Below, in pieces: positions 57,730-64,000 of a DNA stretch of 64,000 nt. This stretch comes from Candidatus Saccharimonadota bacterium. Lineage in GTDB: Bacteria; Patescibacteriota; Saccharimonadia; Saccharimonadales; Saccharimonadaceae. Made by a program: the position numbers and the translations under genes. The stretch spans positions 1-64,000 of the forward strand of contig JAFXKT010000001.1 of assembly GCA_017531585.1 (NCBI GenBank), read 5' to 3'. The notes under the pieces are model-generated. The model was not told where the DNA came from. It did no database searches and saw only the letters and a list, made by a program, of their open reading frames with translations. Positions within the stretch are counted from its first letter, which is position 1. Each line of letters begins with the position of its first letter.

Positions 57730-58701
57730 TTACATCAAGACACCAAACGGCACCACGGACATGAAGTATTTCCTCGCTTCTTTATCCTTAGTACAATAGA
57801 CCATGCTTAATGTATCTTTCATCGTATCGTTCACATGCAGGCCATACTTTGCTACGTAATGACAGTAAACATCGATTACTGCGAACTTTGGCACATTGCT
57901 AAAGCTATACAACGTGCAATTTATCGCGTAATTCGTGTATTCCATCACAGGCTTACCAAGATCCTCGTCAATCTTTTGCATCAGAGAATTTTCCAGCATT
58001 GCCTGGATCAGCGCCTTGCGACCATGAACCTGCTCGTAAGCTTCCGCAAACGGATAGGCATAGTTATACGAATACTCGTCCAGTGGCACGATTTGCTGTG
58101 CCAGATACTCGGTAGCACCTTCACGCAACATATTATTAGGTTCATCGCCACACGTTAGGCAATGAATCAGCTCGTGCACGATCGTTTCCAGATCTTGGCG
58201 CTTGTTTCCTTTTGCCCTTCGAACAATATAAACACGGTTCTCTTCCGAAAGGTACATGGCAACAACGCCGCCAGTTCCGCCAGGCAAGTCACACTCTTTT
58301 ACGTCAACAGATACGAAATATTCCCAGTAGAGCTCGGTATATTCTCCGAGATCTCTGCGAATGAGACTTTTGGCTTCTTCTACAAGTTCGATTGTTTCTT
58401 CGGTCGGATCCGAGATATTTTGCGGATAGGCATAGTCATTGATGATTTTCTGCATTCTGCTCTCATCATCAAGCCAAGTGCCAGCACCAACCACTGGCGC
58501 CTGCGCTCGCATACTCTGATTATTTCGAGTTTCATCGAACAGTTCAGAGAACTCGTCGTAATACCGCCAGGTTTCAGCCTGTTCTGTGGTCATGGCTGCG
58601 GTCGGCTGCGTTTTGGATACTGGTACGATTATTGCAAATGCGATTACAAAGACCATAACAATGTCCAGTATGATGGTAGTTAATGATTTCCGATTTCTCA
58701 T
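57730..58701 (-). CDS. Membrane-anchored extracellular zinc metalloprotease (HExxH)
   Basis: 323 residues from ATG 58699-58701 (MRNRKSLTTIILD), which follows AAAGGAG; the longer frame starts inside that site. One membrane anchor near the N-terminus (about 8-28), a linker, and a protease domain with HELIH as zinc motif, followed by the third-ligand candidate in LREGATEYLAQQIV (gluzincin-like spacing). The active domain would be outside the cell. Long Shine-Dalgarno leader and strong promoter, like the other wall- or protein-degrading surface enzymes here. Substrate unknown. Confidence 0.85.
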   Translation of the reverse strand: MRNRKSLTTIILDIVMVFVIAFAIIVPVSKTQPTAAMTTEQAETWRYYDEFSELFDETRNNQSMRAQAPVVGAGTWLDDESRMQKIINDYAYPQNISDPTEETIELVEEAKSLIRRDLGEYTELYWEYFVSVDVKECDLPGGTGGVVAMYLSEENRVYIVRRAKGNKRQDLETIVHELIHCLTCGDEPNNMLREGATEYLAQQIVPLDEYSYNYAYPFAEAYEQVHGRKALIQAMLENSLMQKIDEDLGKPVMEYTNYAINCTLYSFSNVPKFAVIDVYCHYVAKYGLHVNDTMKDTLSMVYCTKDKEARKYFMSVVPFGVLM

Positions 58702-58757
58702 AGAGAAACCAACTCCTTTCAAATAACAATTCCTGCATCCCGCAGGTATCTGTATAT

Positions 58758-58785
58758 ATTATAACATCTTTTTATACTCTGTCAA
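58758..58785 (-). promoter_or_regulatory. Promoter of the HExxH protease gene
   Basis: Minus-strand TTGACA (58780-58785), 16 bases, TATAAT (58758-58763). The leader contains CCTGC/GCAGG (~58734-58746). Confidence 0.8.
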
Positions 58786-58802
58786 TGTACACCCTTTGCG
58801 AC

Positions 58803-58830
58803 AAAAAATCCCGACAGTGATTGCCGGGAT
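58803..58830 (-). terminator. Terminator after the flavodoxin gene
   Basis: CCCGAC (58810-58815) pairs with GCCGGG (58823-58828; one G-U), minus-strand tail ATTTTTTG. Confidence 0.8.
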
Positions 58831-58836
58831 TAGTTT

Positions 58837-59322
58837 TTATAAACCTAGGCCTTTGAGCCAGCTGTCTATCTCTTCCTCGCTCGGATCCATGGCAAATCTG
58901 TAGCCATCTTTCCAATCCCCAGAACTCGTCATTTCGTGGAGAAGTTTATCGCTATCGCCGAGCGGGCTAGAATGCGAAACACAGAACGGCACAACTGTTT
59001 TATCTGCAAAGCTATTAATCTTCATAAAACGATTCACTGGCCAAGCAAAAATACCATACCAAATCGGACAACCAATCAATACCGTGTCATATTCATCCCA
59101 GTTTTCTGGCGTTTCCTGAACCAAATCGATATCTCGCAAGCTTTCGTCGTTATGTTCCTTAGATACGCGAGATTCCAAATCCGTCCAGTCAAAATCTGCC
59201 TCAGAATATGGCGTAGCCGGCTGAAGCTCAAACAAATCTGCGCCAAGCTTCTCCGCTGCAATCTTTGCCACGCGTTCCGTCTGTCCGGTTGCCGAATAAT
59301 ATACGACTAATGTTTTGCCCAT
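58837..59322 (-). CDS. Flavodoxin-like protein
   Basis: 161 residues. The FMN phosphate loop is YYSATGQTERVAKIAAEKL near the N-terminus, followed by VLIGCPIWYGIFAWPVNRFM, which carries the aromatic residue over the flavin. It matches flavodoxins of the type that reduce quinones or serve as electron carriers. The gene follows directly after the RBBP9-NUDIX fusion stop, so the two are co-transcribed. Confidence 0.9.
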   Translation of the reverse strand: MGKTLVVYYSATGQTERVAKIAAEKLGADLFELQPATPYSEADFDWTDLESRVSKEHNDESLRDIDLVQETPENWDEYDTVLIGCPIWYGIFAWPVNRFMKINSFADKTVVPFCVSHSSPLGDSDKLLHEMTSSGDWKDGYRFAMDPSEEEIDSWLKGLGL

Positions 59323-60300
59323 TTATAGACCCATCCTTTCTTTTACTTCATCTATCGTAATCTTGGTGTATTCAAAATCTGCAAGTTCACGCGCTTCGTC
59401 CAAACTCATAAACCTCGCCTGCTCTACCTCTTCCGCTTGAAGCTTTAGCTCAGTACTTCCGACCGGTCTTGCGATAAACTGAATCACTTGCTTCAAAACT
59501 TTTCCATCATGCAAGAAGTAGTTATTGTCTATAGATTCCTTATCTATAATCTCGACATCGAGGCCGACTTCTTCTTTCGTCTCACGAATCGCGGTCTGTT
59601 CCTCGGTTTCGCCAGCTTCCATATGCCCTTTCGGAAAAGCCCAAAACCTGTCACCTCTTCGAGAAATCTCGCGTTCCATGAGCACATTATTATTTTCGTC
59701 CAAGATAATACAGCCACAGCTAAACTCAAACTCGGTCGTGCCGCTCGCAAGCTCAGCTACGCCAGGAAGCTCCGTGAGTCCAGCCTTGTGCCCCATATGA
59801 CCAATATTCTCGATCAGAATGCCGACGCCTCCAATCTTCTTTGGATATTCCTGCAAAGTCTTATATGGCACGATATGGTCATCGTTACTAAAGATACAAA
59901 AGCTCTCTTTGATAGCAGTCTTCGCGTGCTCTAGCTCGTCAGAACTTAGGTTAATCAAGGCAACCTTCTCGTTCAAGACGTCTTTTCCCTCAACAACAAA
60001 CGGAACGGCAAAACCAGCCAAAGAAATATATCTATTTAACCCTTTGCCTGTTGCAGCTAAATATTTTAACAGCATACCGTTACCGATAGAATGGACAATA
60101 ACAGCACAATCGTTACCAAAGAATTCTGGATACTGATCAAAGACATCGAAATATCCTTTGACGCTAATATCTTCGCGAACTGGGAATTCTGGCATCGCGA
60201 CCTCACAACCAAGTGCCTCCAAATCTCTCTTGAAAGCTCGAAAGATCTCTGGAATTCCGTTATATCCATGAACCAGCAAAACTTTTTTAATCTTTTCCAT
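59323..60300 (-). CDS. Fusion of RBBP9/YdeN-type serine hydrolase and NUDIX hydrolase
   Basis: 325 residues from ATG 60298-60300; the -10 TACAAT (60307-60312) ends 6 bases before it, and the upstream in-frame start lies beyond this box. Residues 1-~185: alpha/beta hydrolase with VLLVHGYNG, the nucleophile in VIVHSIGNG, Asp in FSNDDHIVP and His in NIGHMGHKAG. Residues ~190-325: NUDIX domain with the complete box GHMEAGETEEQTAIRETKEEVGL, as in diadenosine-polyphosphate hydrolases (FWAFPKGH before the box). Both parts look active. A two-domain enzyme of this kind is unfamiliar to me; the substrate link is unknown. Confidence 0.88.
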   Translation of the reverse strand: MEKIKKVLLVHGYNGIPEIFRAFKRDLEALGCEVAMPEFPVREDISVKGYFDVFDQYPEFFGNDCAVIVHSIGNGMLLKYLAATGKGLNRYISLAGFAVPFVVEGKDVLNEKVALINLSSDELEHAKTAIKESFCIFSNDDHIVPYKTLQEYPKKIGGVGILIENIGHMGHKAGLTELPGVAELASGTTEFEFSCGCIILDENNNVLMEREISRRGDRFWAFPKGHMEAGETEEQTAIRETKEEVGLDVEIIDKESIDNNYFLHDGKVLKQVIQFIARPVGSTELKLQAEEVEQARFMSLDEARELADFEYTKITIDEVKERMGL

Positions 60301-60306
60301 ACCTCT

Positions 60307-60347
60307 ATTGTATCGCAAGAAGACGGTCGCAAAAATCTTGGTATAAT
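60307..60347. promoter_or_regulatory. Divergent promoters giving two leaderless mRNAs
   Basis: TACAAT on the minus strand (60307-60312) and TATAAT on the plus strand (60342-60347), each ending 6 bases before an ATG. The whole intergenic space is 53 bases. Confidence 0.75.
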
Positions 60348-60353
60348 CTAGCT

Positions 60354-60863
60354 ATGGCAATTATTCTTGGTATTTTGGCTTTTCTTGTGTTGTTTTTTGG
60401 GCTTTTTGCTTTTACTGGCGCGCCATATGTTTCAAGCAAGAAAAGAGACCTCGATGATTTATTCAAAAATCTCTATCCGCTCAAAGAATCCGACTTTGTA
60501 ATTGATCTCGGTTCTGGCGATGGCGCCGTTCTAAAAACCGTCAGCGAGCATCACGCAAAAGGTCTAGGCGTAGAACTAAATCCTTTCCTCGTCCTTATTA
60601 GCAGAATCCGCCTAAGAAAAGACAAGAACATCCGCTTTGTTTGCGAGAATCTATACAGGGTCGAGTTTCCAAAAGAAACCACCTGCATCTACCTTTTTGG
60701 TGACGACAGAGATTTTGATAAGATCGAGAATAAAATCCAGCAAGAGGCCAACCGCCTCAAAAAGAAGCTCGTTCTTCTTTCTTATGGCTTCGACTCAAAA
60801 AACCACAAAGCCACAAAAGCCCATGGCGCTTATTATCTTTACGAGATAAAGCCAGAAAAATAA
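60354..60863 (+). CDS. Membrane-anchored class I methyltransferase (FAM173-like)
   Basis: 169 residues. One N-terminal membrane segment (2-24), then GAPYVSSKKRDLDDLFKNLYPLKESDFVIDLGSGDGAVLKTV with SAM motif I, and GLGVELNPFLVLISRIR. The combination of an N-terminal helix, GxPYV and this core resembles the FAM173/ATPSCKMT-type lysine methyltransferases of membrane proteins; other substrates are possible. Convergent with the sortase gene; the two genes abut. Confidence 0.8.
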   Translation: MAIILGILAFLVLFFGLFAFTGAPYVSSKKRDLDDLFKNLYPLKESDFVIDLGSGDGAVLKTVSEHHAKGLGVELNPFLVLISRIRLRKDKNIRFVCENLYRVEFPKETTCIYLFGDDRDFDKIENKIQQEANRLKKKLVLLSYGFDSKNHKATKAHGAYYLYEIKPEK

Positions 60864-61694
60864 TTATTTCTTCTTGATTGGATTGTTTGGATCAAAGCTA
60901 ACGTAAACTACTTGGCGCATGTTTGCCTGACCATGACAGGTAGACAAGGCTAGGATTTTGTATTCCGGATTCATTTCCCTATAATGCAAAGCCTTCTCTT
61001 TGATGTAGCTGCGGACAGTGTCGCTCTTATTCTTGATAGAGCCAACATCATAAACACCATCGTCATCCTTGTCCGTCACGAACTCAGCATTAACTGTCAG
61101 ATTATATGTTCCATGAAGCGTATAAAGCTTGCCGGTCGTGTGCTCATTAAAGAATTTGTCGTTATTGTATTCCTTAAGCGGTCCAAACATCGCTTCGTTA
61201 TTAGTATTGTGACCATAGACCAGAGTATAGTCGTCAGAAAAATCGCTTGAGTTCTGCCAGTCGACATAAATACTGCCGGAGTAGGCATATTCTTTGAGAT
61301 AGTTATGAGAGAGATAATACTGGTTGTTATTGGTCTGAAGAATCGGGTAATCTATTGTCGTGCCTTCCAAAGTTAGCCAGCCAATAATATCTGGGTTCTT
61401 TTGGCGCAAACCTTCGAGATCGATATTGCGCTCGCCATCTTCCTCAGAAATATATTGCTTCACTTCTTCAGGGAGCCCAGCCTCATGATAAACCTTTACG
61501 GAATCATAAATCGCATAAAGACTAAACATCAAAATCAGCAAAAAGAAGAGAATGCAGGCCCAGTCGATAATAAAGTTGGCAGCATCAACGACTTTTTCGC
61601 CAGCACTAGTTTTCTTGCTAGTAGCTTTCTTTGGGCTGGTTTTAGCCTGAGCCTTCTCTGCTTCACTAACAGCTTCAGATTTAGCCGCTTCCAT
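60864..61694 (-). CDS. Class B sortase (pilus-type)
   Basis: 276 residues. A basic, Lys/Ala-rich cytoplasmic start (1-35), a membrane anchor (43-63) and an extracytoplasmic sortase domain. Catalytic His162 (LVYGHNTNNEAMF), Cys253 (ILALSTCHG) and Arg260 (NMRQVVYV) are all present; YPILQTNNNQYYLSHNY and GSIYVDWQNSSDF are class B features. Sortases join sorting signals to pilin Lys residues or to the wall. It follows the signal-peptidase homologue without a gap and is the last gene of the pilus locus. In streptococcal FCT islands the pilin polymerase is likewise class-B-like. It may also anchor the 949-residue surface protein. Confidence 0.93.
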   Translation of the reverse strand: MEAAKSEAVSEAEKAQAKTSPKKATSKKTSAGEKVVDAANFIIDWACILFFLLILMFSLYAIYDSVKVYHEAGLPEEVKQYISEEDGERNIDLEGLRQKNPDIIGWLTLEGTTIDYPILQTNNNQYYLSHNYLKEYAYSGSIYVDWQNSSDFSDDYTLVYGHNTNNEAMFGPLKEYNNDKFFNEHTTGKLYTLHGTYNLTVNAEFVTDKDDDGVYDVGSIKNKSDTVRSYIKEKALHYREMNPEYKILALSTCHGQANMRQVVYVSFDPNNPIKKK

Positions 61695-62183
61695 TTACAA
61701 CCCGCGCGTACGCAAAATACTTATCAGTTTTCCATCAATATCTTCTGGCGGATAGGCGCCACTCGTACGAGAATCGTTTGGTTCGTCGCGATTATCGCCA
61801 ACAGCAAAGAAATGGCCGGCTGGAACGGTATAAGGGTAAGTTATACCGCCATTGATTTTATCTTTGCCAGTAAAGACTTTGTCGATGTCTAGTGCAGAAT
61901 CATTAACATAGAGTTTGCCAGATTCCGTCATCGTAACTTTGTCGCCACCACAAGCCACGACGCGAAGGAACGCACGGCCACCGCCTTGCTTGATTGCGAC
62001 GACATCTCCAGGATGACAACTTTTGTCTAGGTGGTAATAGAGAGCCAAATCGCCACCATTGATGCTTGGAGACATATTGTTTGAGTTTACGCGAGCGAAA
62101 CCAAAGATTATGAAAAAGAGTACAAAATAAACAAGTTCGATTACGATAATCTTGATGATTAACGATATAACTTTGCGTTTCAT
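61695..62183 (-). CDS. Signal peptidase I homologue lacking both catalytic residues (SipA-like pilus assembly factor)
   Basis: 162 residues. A membrane anchor (8-28) and an S26 fold with the late box AVGDNRDEPNDSRTSG intact. In the nucleophile box ARVNSNNMSPSI the residue before Met, Ser in active enzymes, is Asn36. In the base box GRAFLRVVACGGD the Lys is Leu73. The active enzyme of this genome (8485-9135) has Ser and Lys at both places. In Streptococcus pyogenes the pilus protein SipA is likewise a signal peptidase homologue without the dyad, and is needed for pilus assembly. The gene stands between the pilin and the sortase genes, as expected for such a role. Confidence 0.85.
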   Translation of the reverse strand: MKRKVISLIIKIIVIELVYFVLFFIIFGFARVNSNNMSPSINGGDLALYYHLDKSCHPGDVVAIKQGGGRAFLRVVACGGDKVTMTESGKLYVNDSALDIDKVFTGKDKINGGITYPYTVPAGHFFAVGDNRDEPNDSRTSGAYPPEDIDGKLISILRTRGL

Positions 62184-62199
62184 AGTTTATTTATCTCAA

Positions 62200-62232
62200 A
62201 AAGCCCGAGCCGATTCAAGCCCGGGCTTTAGG
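62200..62232 (-). terminator. Hairpin with T tail between pilin and SipA-like genes (likely attenuator)
   Basis: AAAGCCCG (62200-62207) pairs with CGGGCTTT (62222-62229), minus-strand tail TTTTTGAG. Partial termination here would give more pilin than sortase. Confidence 0.75.
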
Positions 62233-62240
62233 TATTTATT

Positions 62241-63419
62241 TTAGGCTTCTTTCTTTGAAGTTTTTCTTAAGATTACTACGCTACCACCAGCGATGATTGC
62301 GAGAATTACGAATGGGAGAATCATGAAGAATCTACCAGCTGGGCTACCTTCGCTTAGGGTGTTTACGTATAGATATTCGTCATTGTCGCCTAGAGAAGCC
62401 TTGGTAATTGGGCGCTCCAAGATATTACCGTCATTCCAATGGTTAATTCTATTCGTGCCAGTAAGATCACTATATGCATCAGTCGTAGTTGAAGACAAAG
62501 AAGAAGGTAGGTTTTCCGTAATTGTGTAGCTGTAACCGCCAGGAACTAACTCATTCGTGTTGCCGGTAACACCAATAAGCACCATTTCATTGTGGGCGAG
62601 TTTAATACCTGTCTTTGTACATTTTGCACCGACATTGTTGCTCGTAAAGGTACAGGACGTTTCAGTACCATCATCTAGCTTAAAGTGAACCGTTTCGTTA
62701 TTCGAGCCCGTCCATGCATAATTCCTAGTTAGTTCTACAGTAAAATCATACTGCTCTGTTGGATCAGCAATGTTACCCTTTACCTGCTTCTTGAGCGAGA
62801 TATGAGTCTTGGTATATGATGCAGTGCTAGTAAAGTTTGGAGTGGCCTTAGCCTTAATCATGATGCCATAGTTGCCAGTCGTGTTGCTCGATATAGGATC
62901 GCCGTTACCGTCTACGTCTAGATAGGCAGAAAATTCGATTTCCTGATTAGGATCGTCTGCATAATATCCGCCATTATCGCCACTACCAGAAGTATTTCTC
63001 TCGGTAACATTTACTGTATACTCGCCATATACCATATTAGTATTAGTAAATGCGCCGCTAAAGTTCAGGGTGGCACAATTTTCTGCGGTTGAGCTAGCGC
63101 CACCGTTGTTATTTATAGTTAACGTCAAGACACCAGCATTAGCGGCAGAAGAGCTATAGCTGACGCCAGTCGCAGAAGTAGCCGTTACGCCCTGCAAATC
63201 GATATAATTACTAACATTCGAAAGATCATAAATAAACGTATCCGAGTAAGGACCTTGTAATCCTTCTACTTTTTTACAGACCTGTACACTCTGTGCGCTT
63301 GAATCATAGCGCATTTCCATATTGTTTGCTGCGCTTGCATTGCCCGCGAAGCTTGCGATGCCGAACACGCTGGCTACGGTTGCGGCAGCAATATTTGTTA
63401 GTTGTTTTATTTTACCCAT
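62241..63419 (-). CDS. Major pilin-like surface protein (FctA/Spy0128-type)
   Basis: 392 residues. Signal peptide ending FAGNASA|ANN (~30). An N-terminal domain (~40-200) is followed by a second domain from ~205 with HISLKKQVKGN, QYDFTVELTRN and GGYSYTITENLP, the pattern of self-crosslinking pilin domains (Lys early, Glu in YTITE). The C-terminus is a sorting signal: LSEGSPAGR, a hydrophobic stretch and RKTSKKEA. It lacks LPxTG but resembles the EVPTG signal of streptococcal FctA in position and form. Own promoter; followed by an attenuator, SipA-like and sortase genes. Likely the shaft subunit of a covalent pilus. Confidence 0.8.
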   Translation of the reverse strand: MGKIKQLTNIAAATVASVFGIASFAGNASAANNMEMRYDSSAQSVQVCKKVEGLQGPYSDTFIYDLSNVSNYIDLQGVTATSATGVSYSSSAANAGVLTLTINNNGGASSTAENCATLNFSGAFTNTNMVYGEYTVNVTERNTSGSGDNGGYYADDPNQEIEFSAYLDVDGNGDPISSNTTGNYGIMIKAKATPNFTSTASYTKTHISLKKQVKGNIADPTEQYDFTVELTRNYAWTGSNNETVHFKLDDGTETSCTFTSNNVGAKCTKTGIKLAHNEMVLIGVTGNTNELVPGGYSYTITENLPSSLSSTTTDAYSDLTGTNRINHWNDGNILERPITKASLGDNDEYLYVNTLSEGSPAGRFFMILPFVILAIIAGGSVVILRKTSKKEA

Positions 63420-63446
63420 TTTCTCTCTCTTTTACCTTTAATTTTT

Positions 63447-63475
63447 ATTTTAACATAAGCGTTATTGCTTATCAA
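63447..63475 (-). promoter_or_regulatory. Promoter of the pilin gene
   Basis: Minus-strand TTGATA (63470-63475), 17 bases, TAAAAT (63447-63452) with extended TATG; an AAGC-AATAAC-GCTT dyad lies in the spacer. Confidence 0.75.
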
Positions 63476-64000
63476 TTAATCCTTTTTCTTTTTAACTTTT
63501 TTCGACCTGATCATAATAATTGTTACGATTGCGCCTATCGATATTAGAGCCAACCATACATAAAGACCGTTTTTGTAGTTTAGACCCGTATTTACGATAT
63601 CGATAATTTCGTCGATTGGATCTTTCGGGATGTTGCGGTAGTTAATAAATAACGTAAAGTTATCTTCTGGTTCTTCGTTTACCGTCTTGGTTATTTCGGT
63701 TCGATATCCAGCGTCTTTGCTATCAATCCAGGTTTTGTAATCATTTACGTCTGGAATTTCTTCGTAGCTATATTCAAGCCCGTAAGGAATTTCGTAGTTA
63801 CCATTTTCGTCGATACCGATCGTGGCGGTTTCGCCGTGGCGCAAGTAGAAGACTGCTTTCTTGCCACCTTCGGCATATTCGTCAGAAGTTACTTCCTGGC
63901 CGCCGAATTTATATTCACCAGACGGAGTACGAATCGTATAGGTATAACCTTCGCCTTCGATTTGGAAGATATATTTGAATACATCTTTATCGCTAGCGTC
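63476..64000 (-). CDS. Pilus ancillary subunit / FctA-like surface protein, N-terminal part outside the window
   Basis: 174 residues are visible; the frame is open to the window edge, so the protein is longer. The visible part begins DASDKDVFKYIFQIEGEG and continues AVFYLRHGETATIGI, YEIPYGLEYSYEEIPD, the layout of isopeptide-forming pilin domains (last strand Y-x-Y-x-E-x). The end is a sorting signal, DIVNTGLNYKNG, a membrane segment and KKVKKKKD, an xPxTG-like motif with Val-Asn. It would be the tip or adhesin subunit encoded upstream of the pilin, like Cpa in streptococci. Confidence 0.75.
   Translation of the reverse strand, partial: DASDKDVFKYIFQIEGEGYTYTIRTPSGEYKFGGQEVTSDEYAEGGKKAVFYLRHGETATIGIDENGNYEIPYGLEYSYEEIPDVNDYKTWIDSKDAGYRTEITKTVNEEPEDNFTLFINYRNIPKDPIDEIIDIVNTGLNYKNGLYVWLALISIGAIVTIIMIRSKKVKKKKD

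Noticed and set aside
1-64000. UGA recoding (as in Gracilibacteria or Absconditabacteria)
   Set aside because: Several convincing genes end at TGA with a terminator just after (for example 11548, 19026, 31193, 33836), and conserved proteins show no in-frame TGA.

Overview
The window looks like a chromosomal segment of a host-associated member of the Candidate Phyla Radiation, most probably Candidatus Saccharibacteria (TM7). This is inferred from the gene set and style, not from a marker comparison. Housekeeping genes (rpsB-tsf, secA, serS, dnaK, hpf, murF, rmuC, lepB, L31) are interleaved with many small envelope proteins. Many proteins carry Lys- or Asp/Glu-rich tails or insertions. At least eleven genes have a -10 box (TATAAT-like, often preceded by TATG) ending only 6-7 bases before the ATG, so their mRNAs are probably leaderless. 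TGA is used as a normal stop, which argues against the UGA-recoding CPR lineages.

Layout. 1-9.2 kb: an aquaporin-like protein with an acidic tail, a 949-residue surface protein with three near-identical repeats, rpsB-tsf, an HtrA protease and the active signal peptidase I. 9.2-25.6 kb: rmuC, a GH25 lysozyme with a long structured leader, dnaK under a perfect CIRCE element, a deoxyribosyltransferase, murF, rlmI-like, small methyltransferase and kinase genes, an M16 peptidase, an unidentified ~335-nt RNA unit, secA and serS-hpf. 25.7-30.5 kb: a tightly coupled five-gene operon (unknown protein, AlaRS-like catalytic core, methyltransferase, two dCTP-deaminase-fold proteins), convergent with an S66 peptidase that resembles the microcin C immunity protein MccF. 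30.6-46.5 kb: small proteins, L31, queH, a complete Zur-ZnuABC zinc-uptake operon with a 19-bp palindromic operator, a lysozyme lipoprotein, TetR/MmpL, XRE/membrane pair, deaminases and a glutathione peroxidase.

46.7-57.6 kb is a mosaic accessory region. It holds a MATE transporter fused to a cytidylate-kinase-like domain, then a ~2.9-kb segment between direct repeats that carries a GIY-YIG/helicase fusion, then a ~6.2-kb island between a 3' duplication of tRNA-Lys(CUU) and the intact tRNA. The island encodes an AAA ATPase, a double-domain DNA methyltransferase (m5C plus amino-MTase), an HNH restriction enzyme and at least one unidentified structured RNA. No integrase is present.

57.7-64 kb: a secreted HExxH protease, flavodoxin, an RBBP9-NUDIX fusion, a membrane methyltransferase, and at the right edge a sortase-pilus locus. 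That locus holds an ancillary subunit (cut by the window edge), a major pilin, a signal-peptidase homologue that has lost both catalytic residues, and a class B sortase. The composition matches the streptococcal FCT pilus islands (Cpa, SipA, FctA, SrtC), and the inactive SPase parallels SipA. I consider this and the AlaRS-like/deaminase operon the two most interesting systems here. A third notable signal is an ~81-bp regulatory module with paired palindromes exactly 54 bp apart, found upstream of two unrelated accessory genes about 6.6 kb apart.
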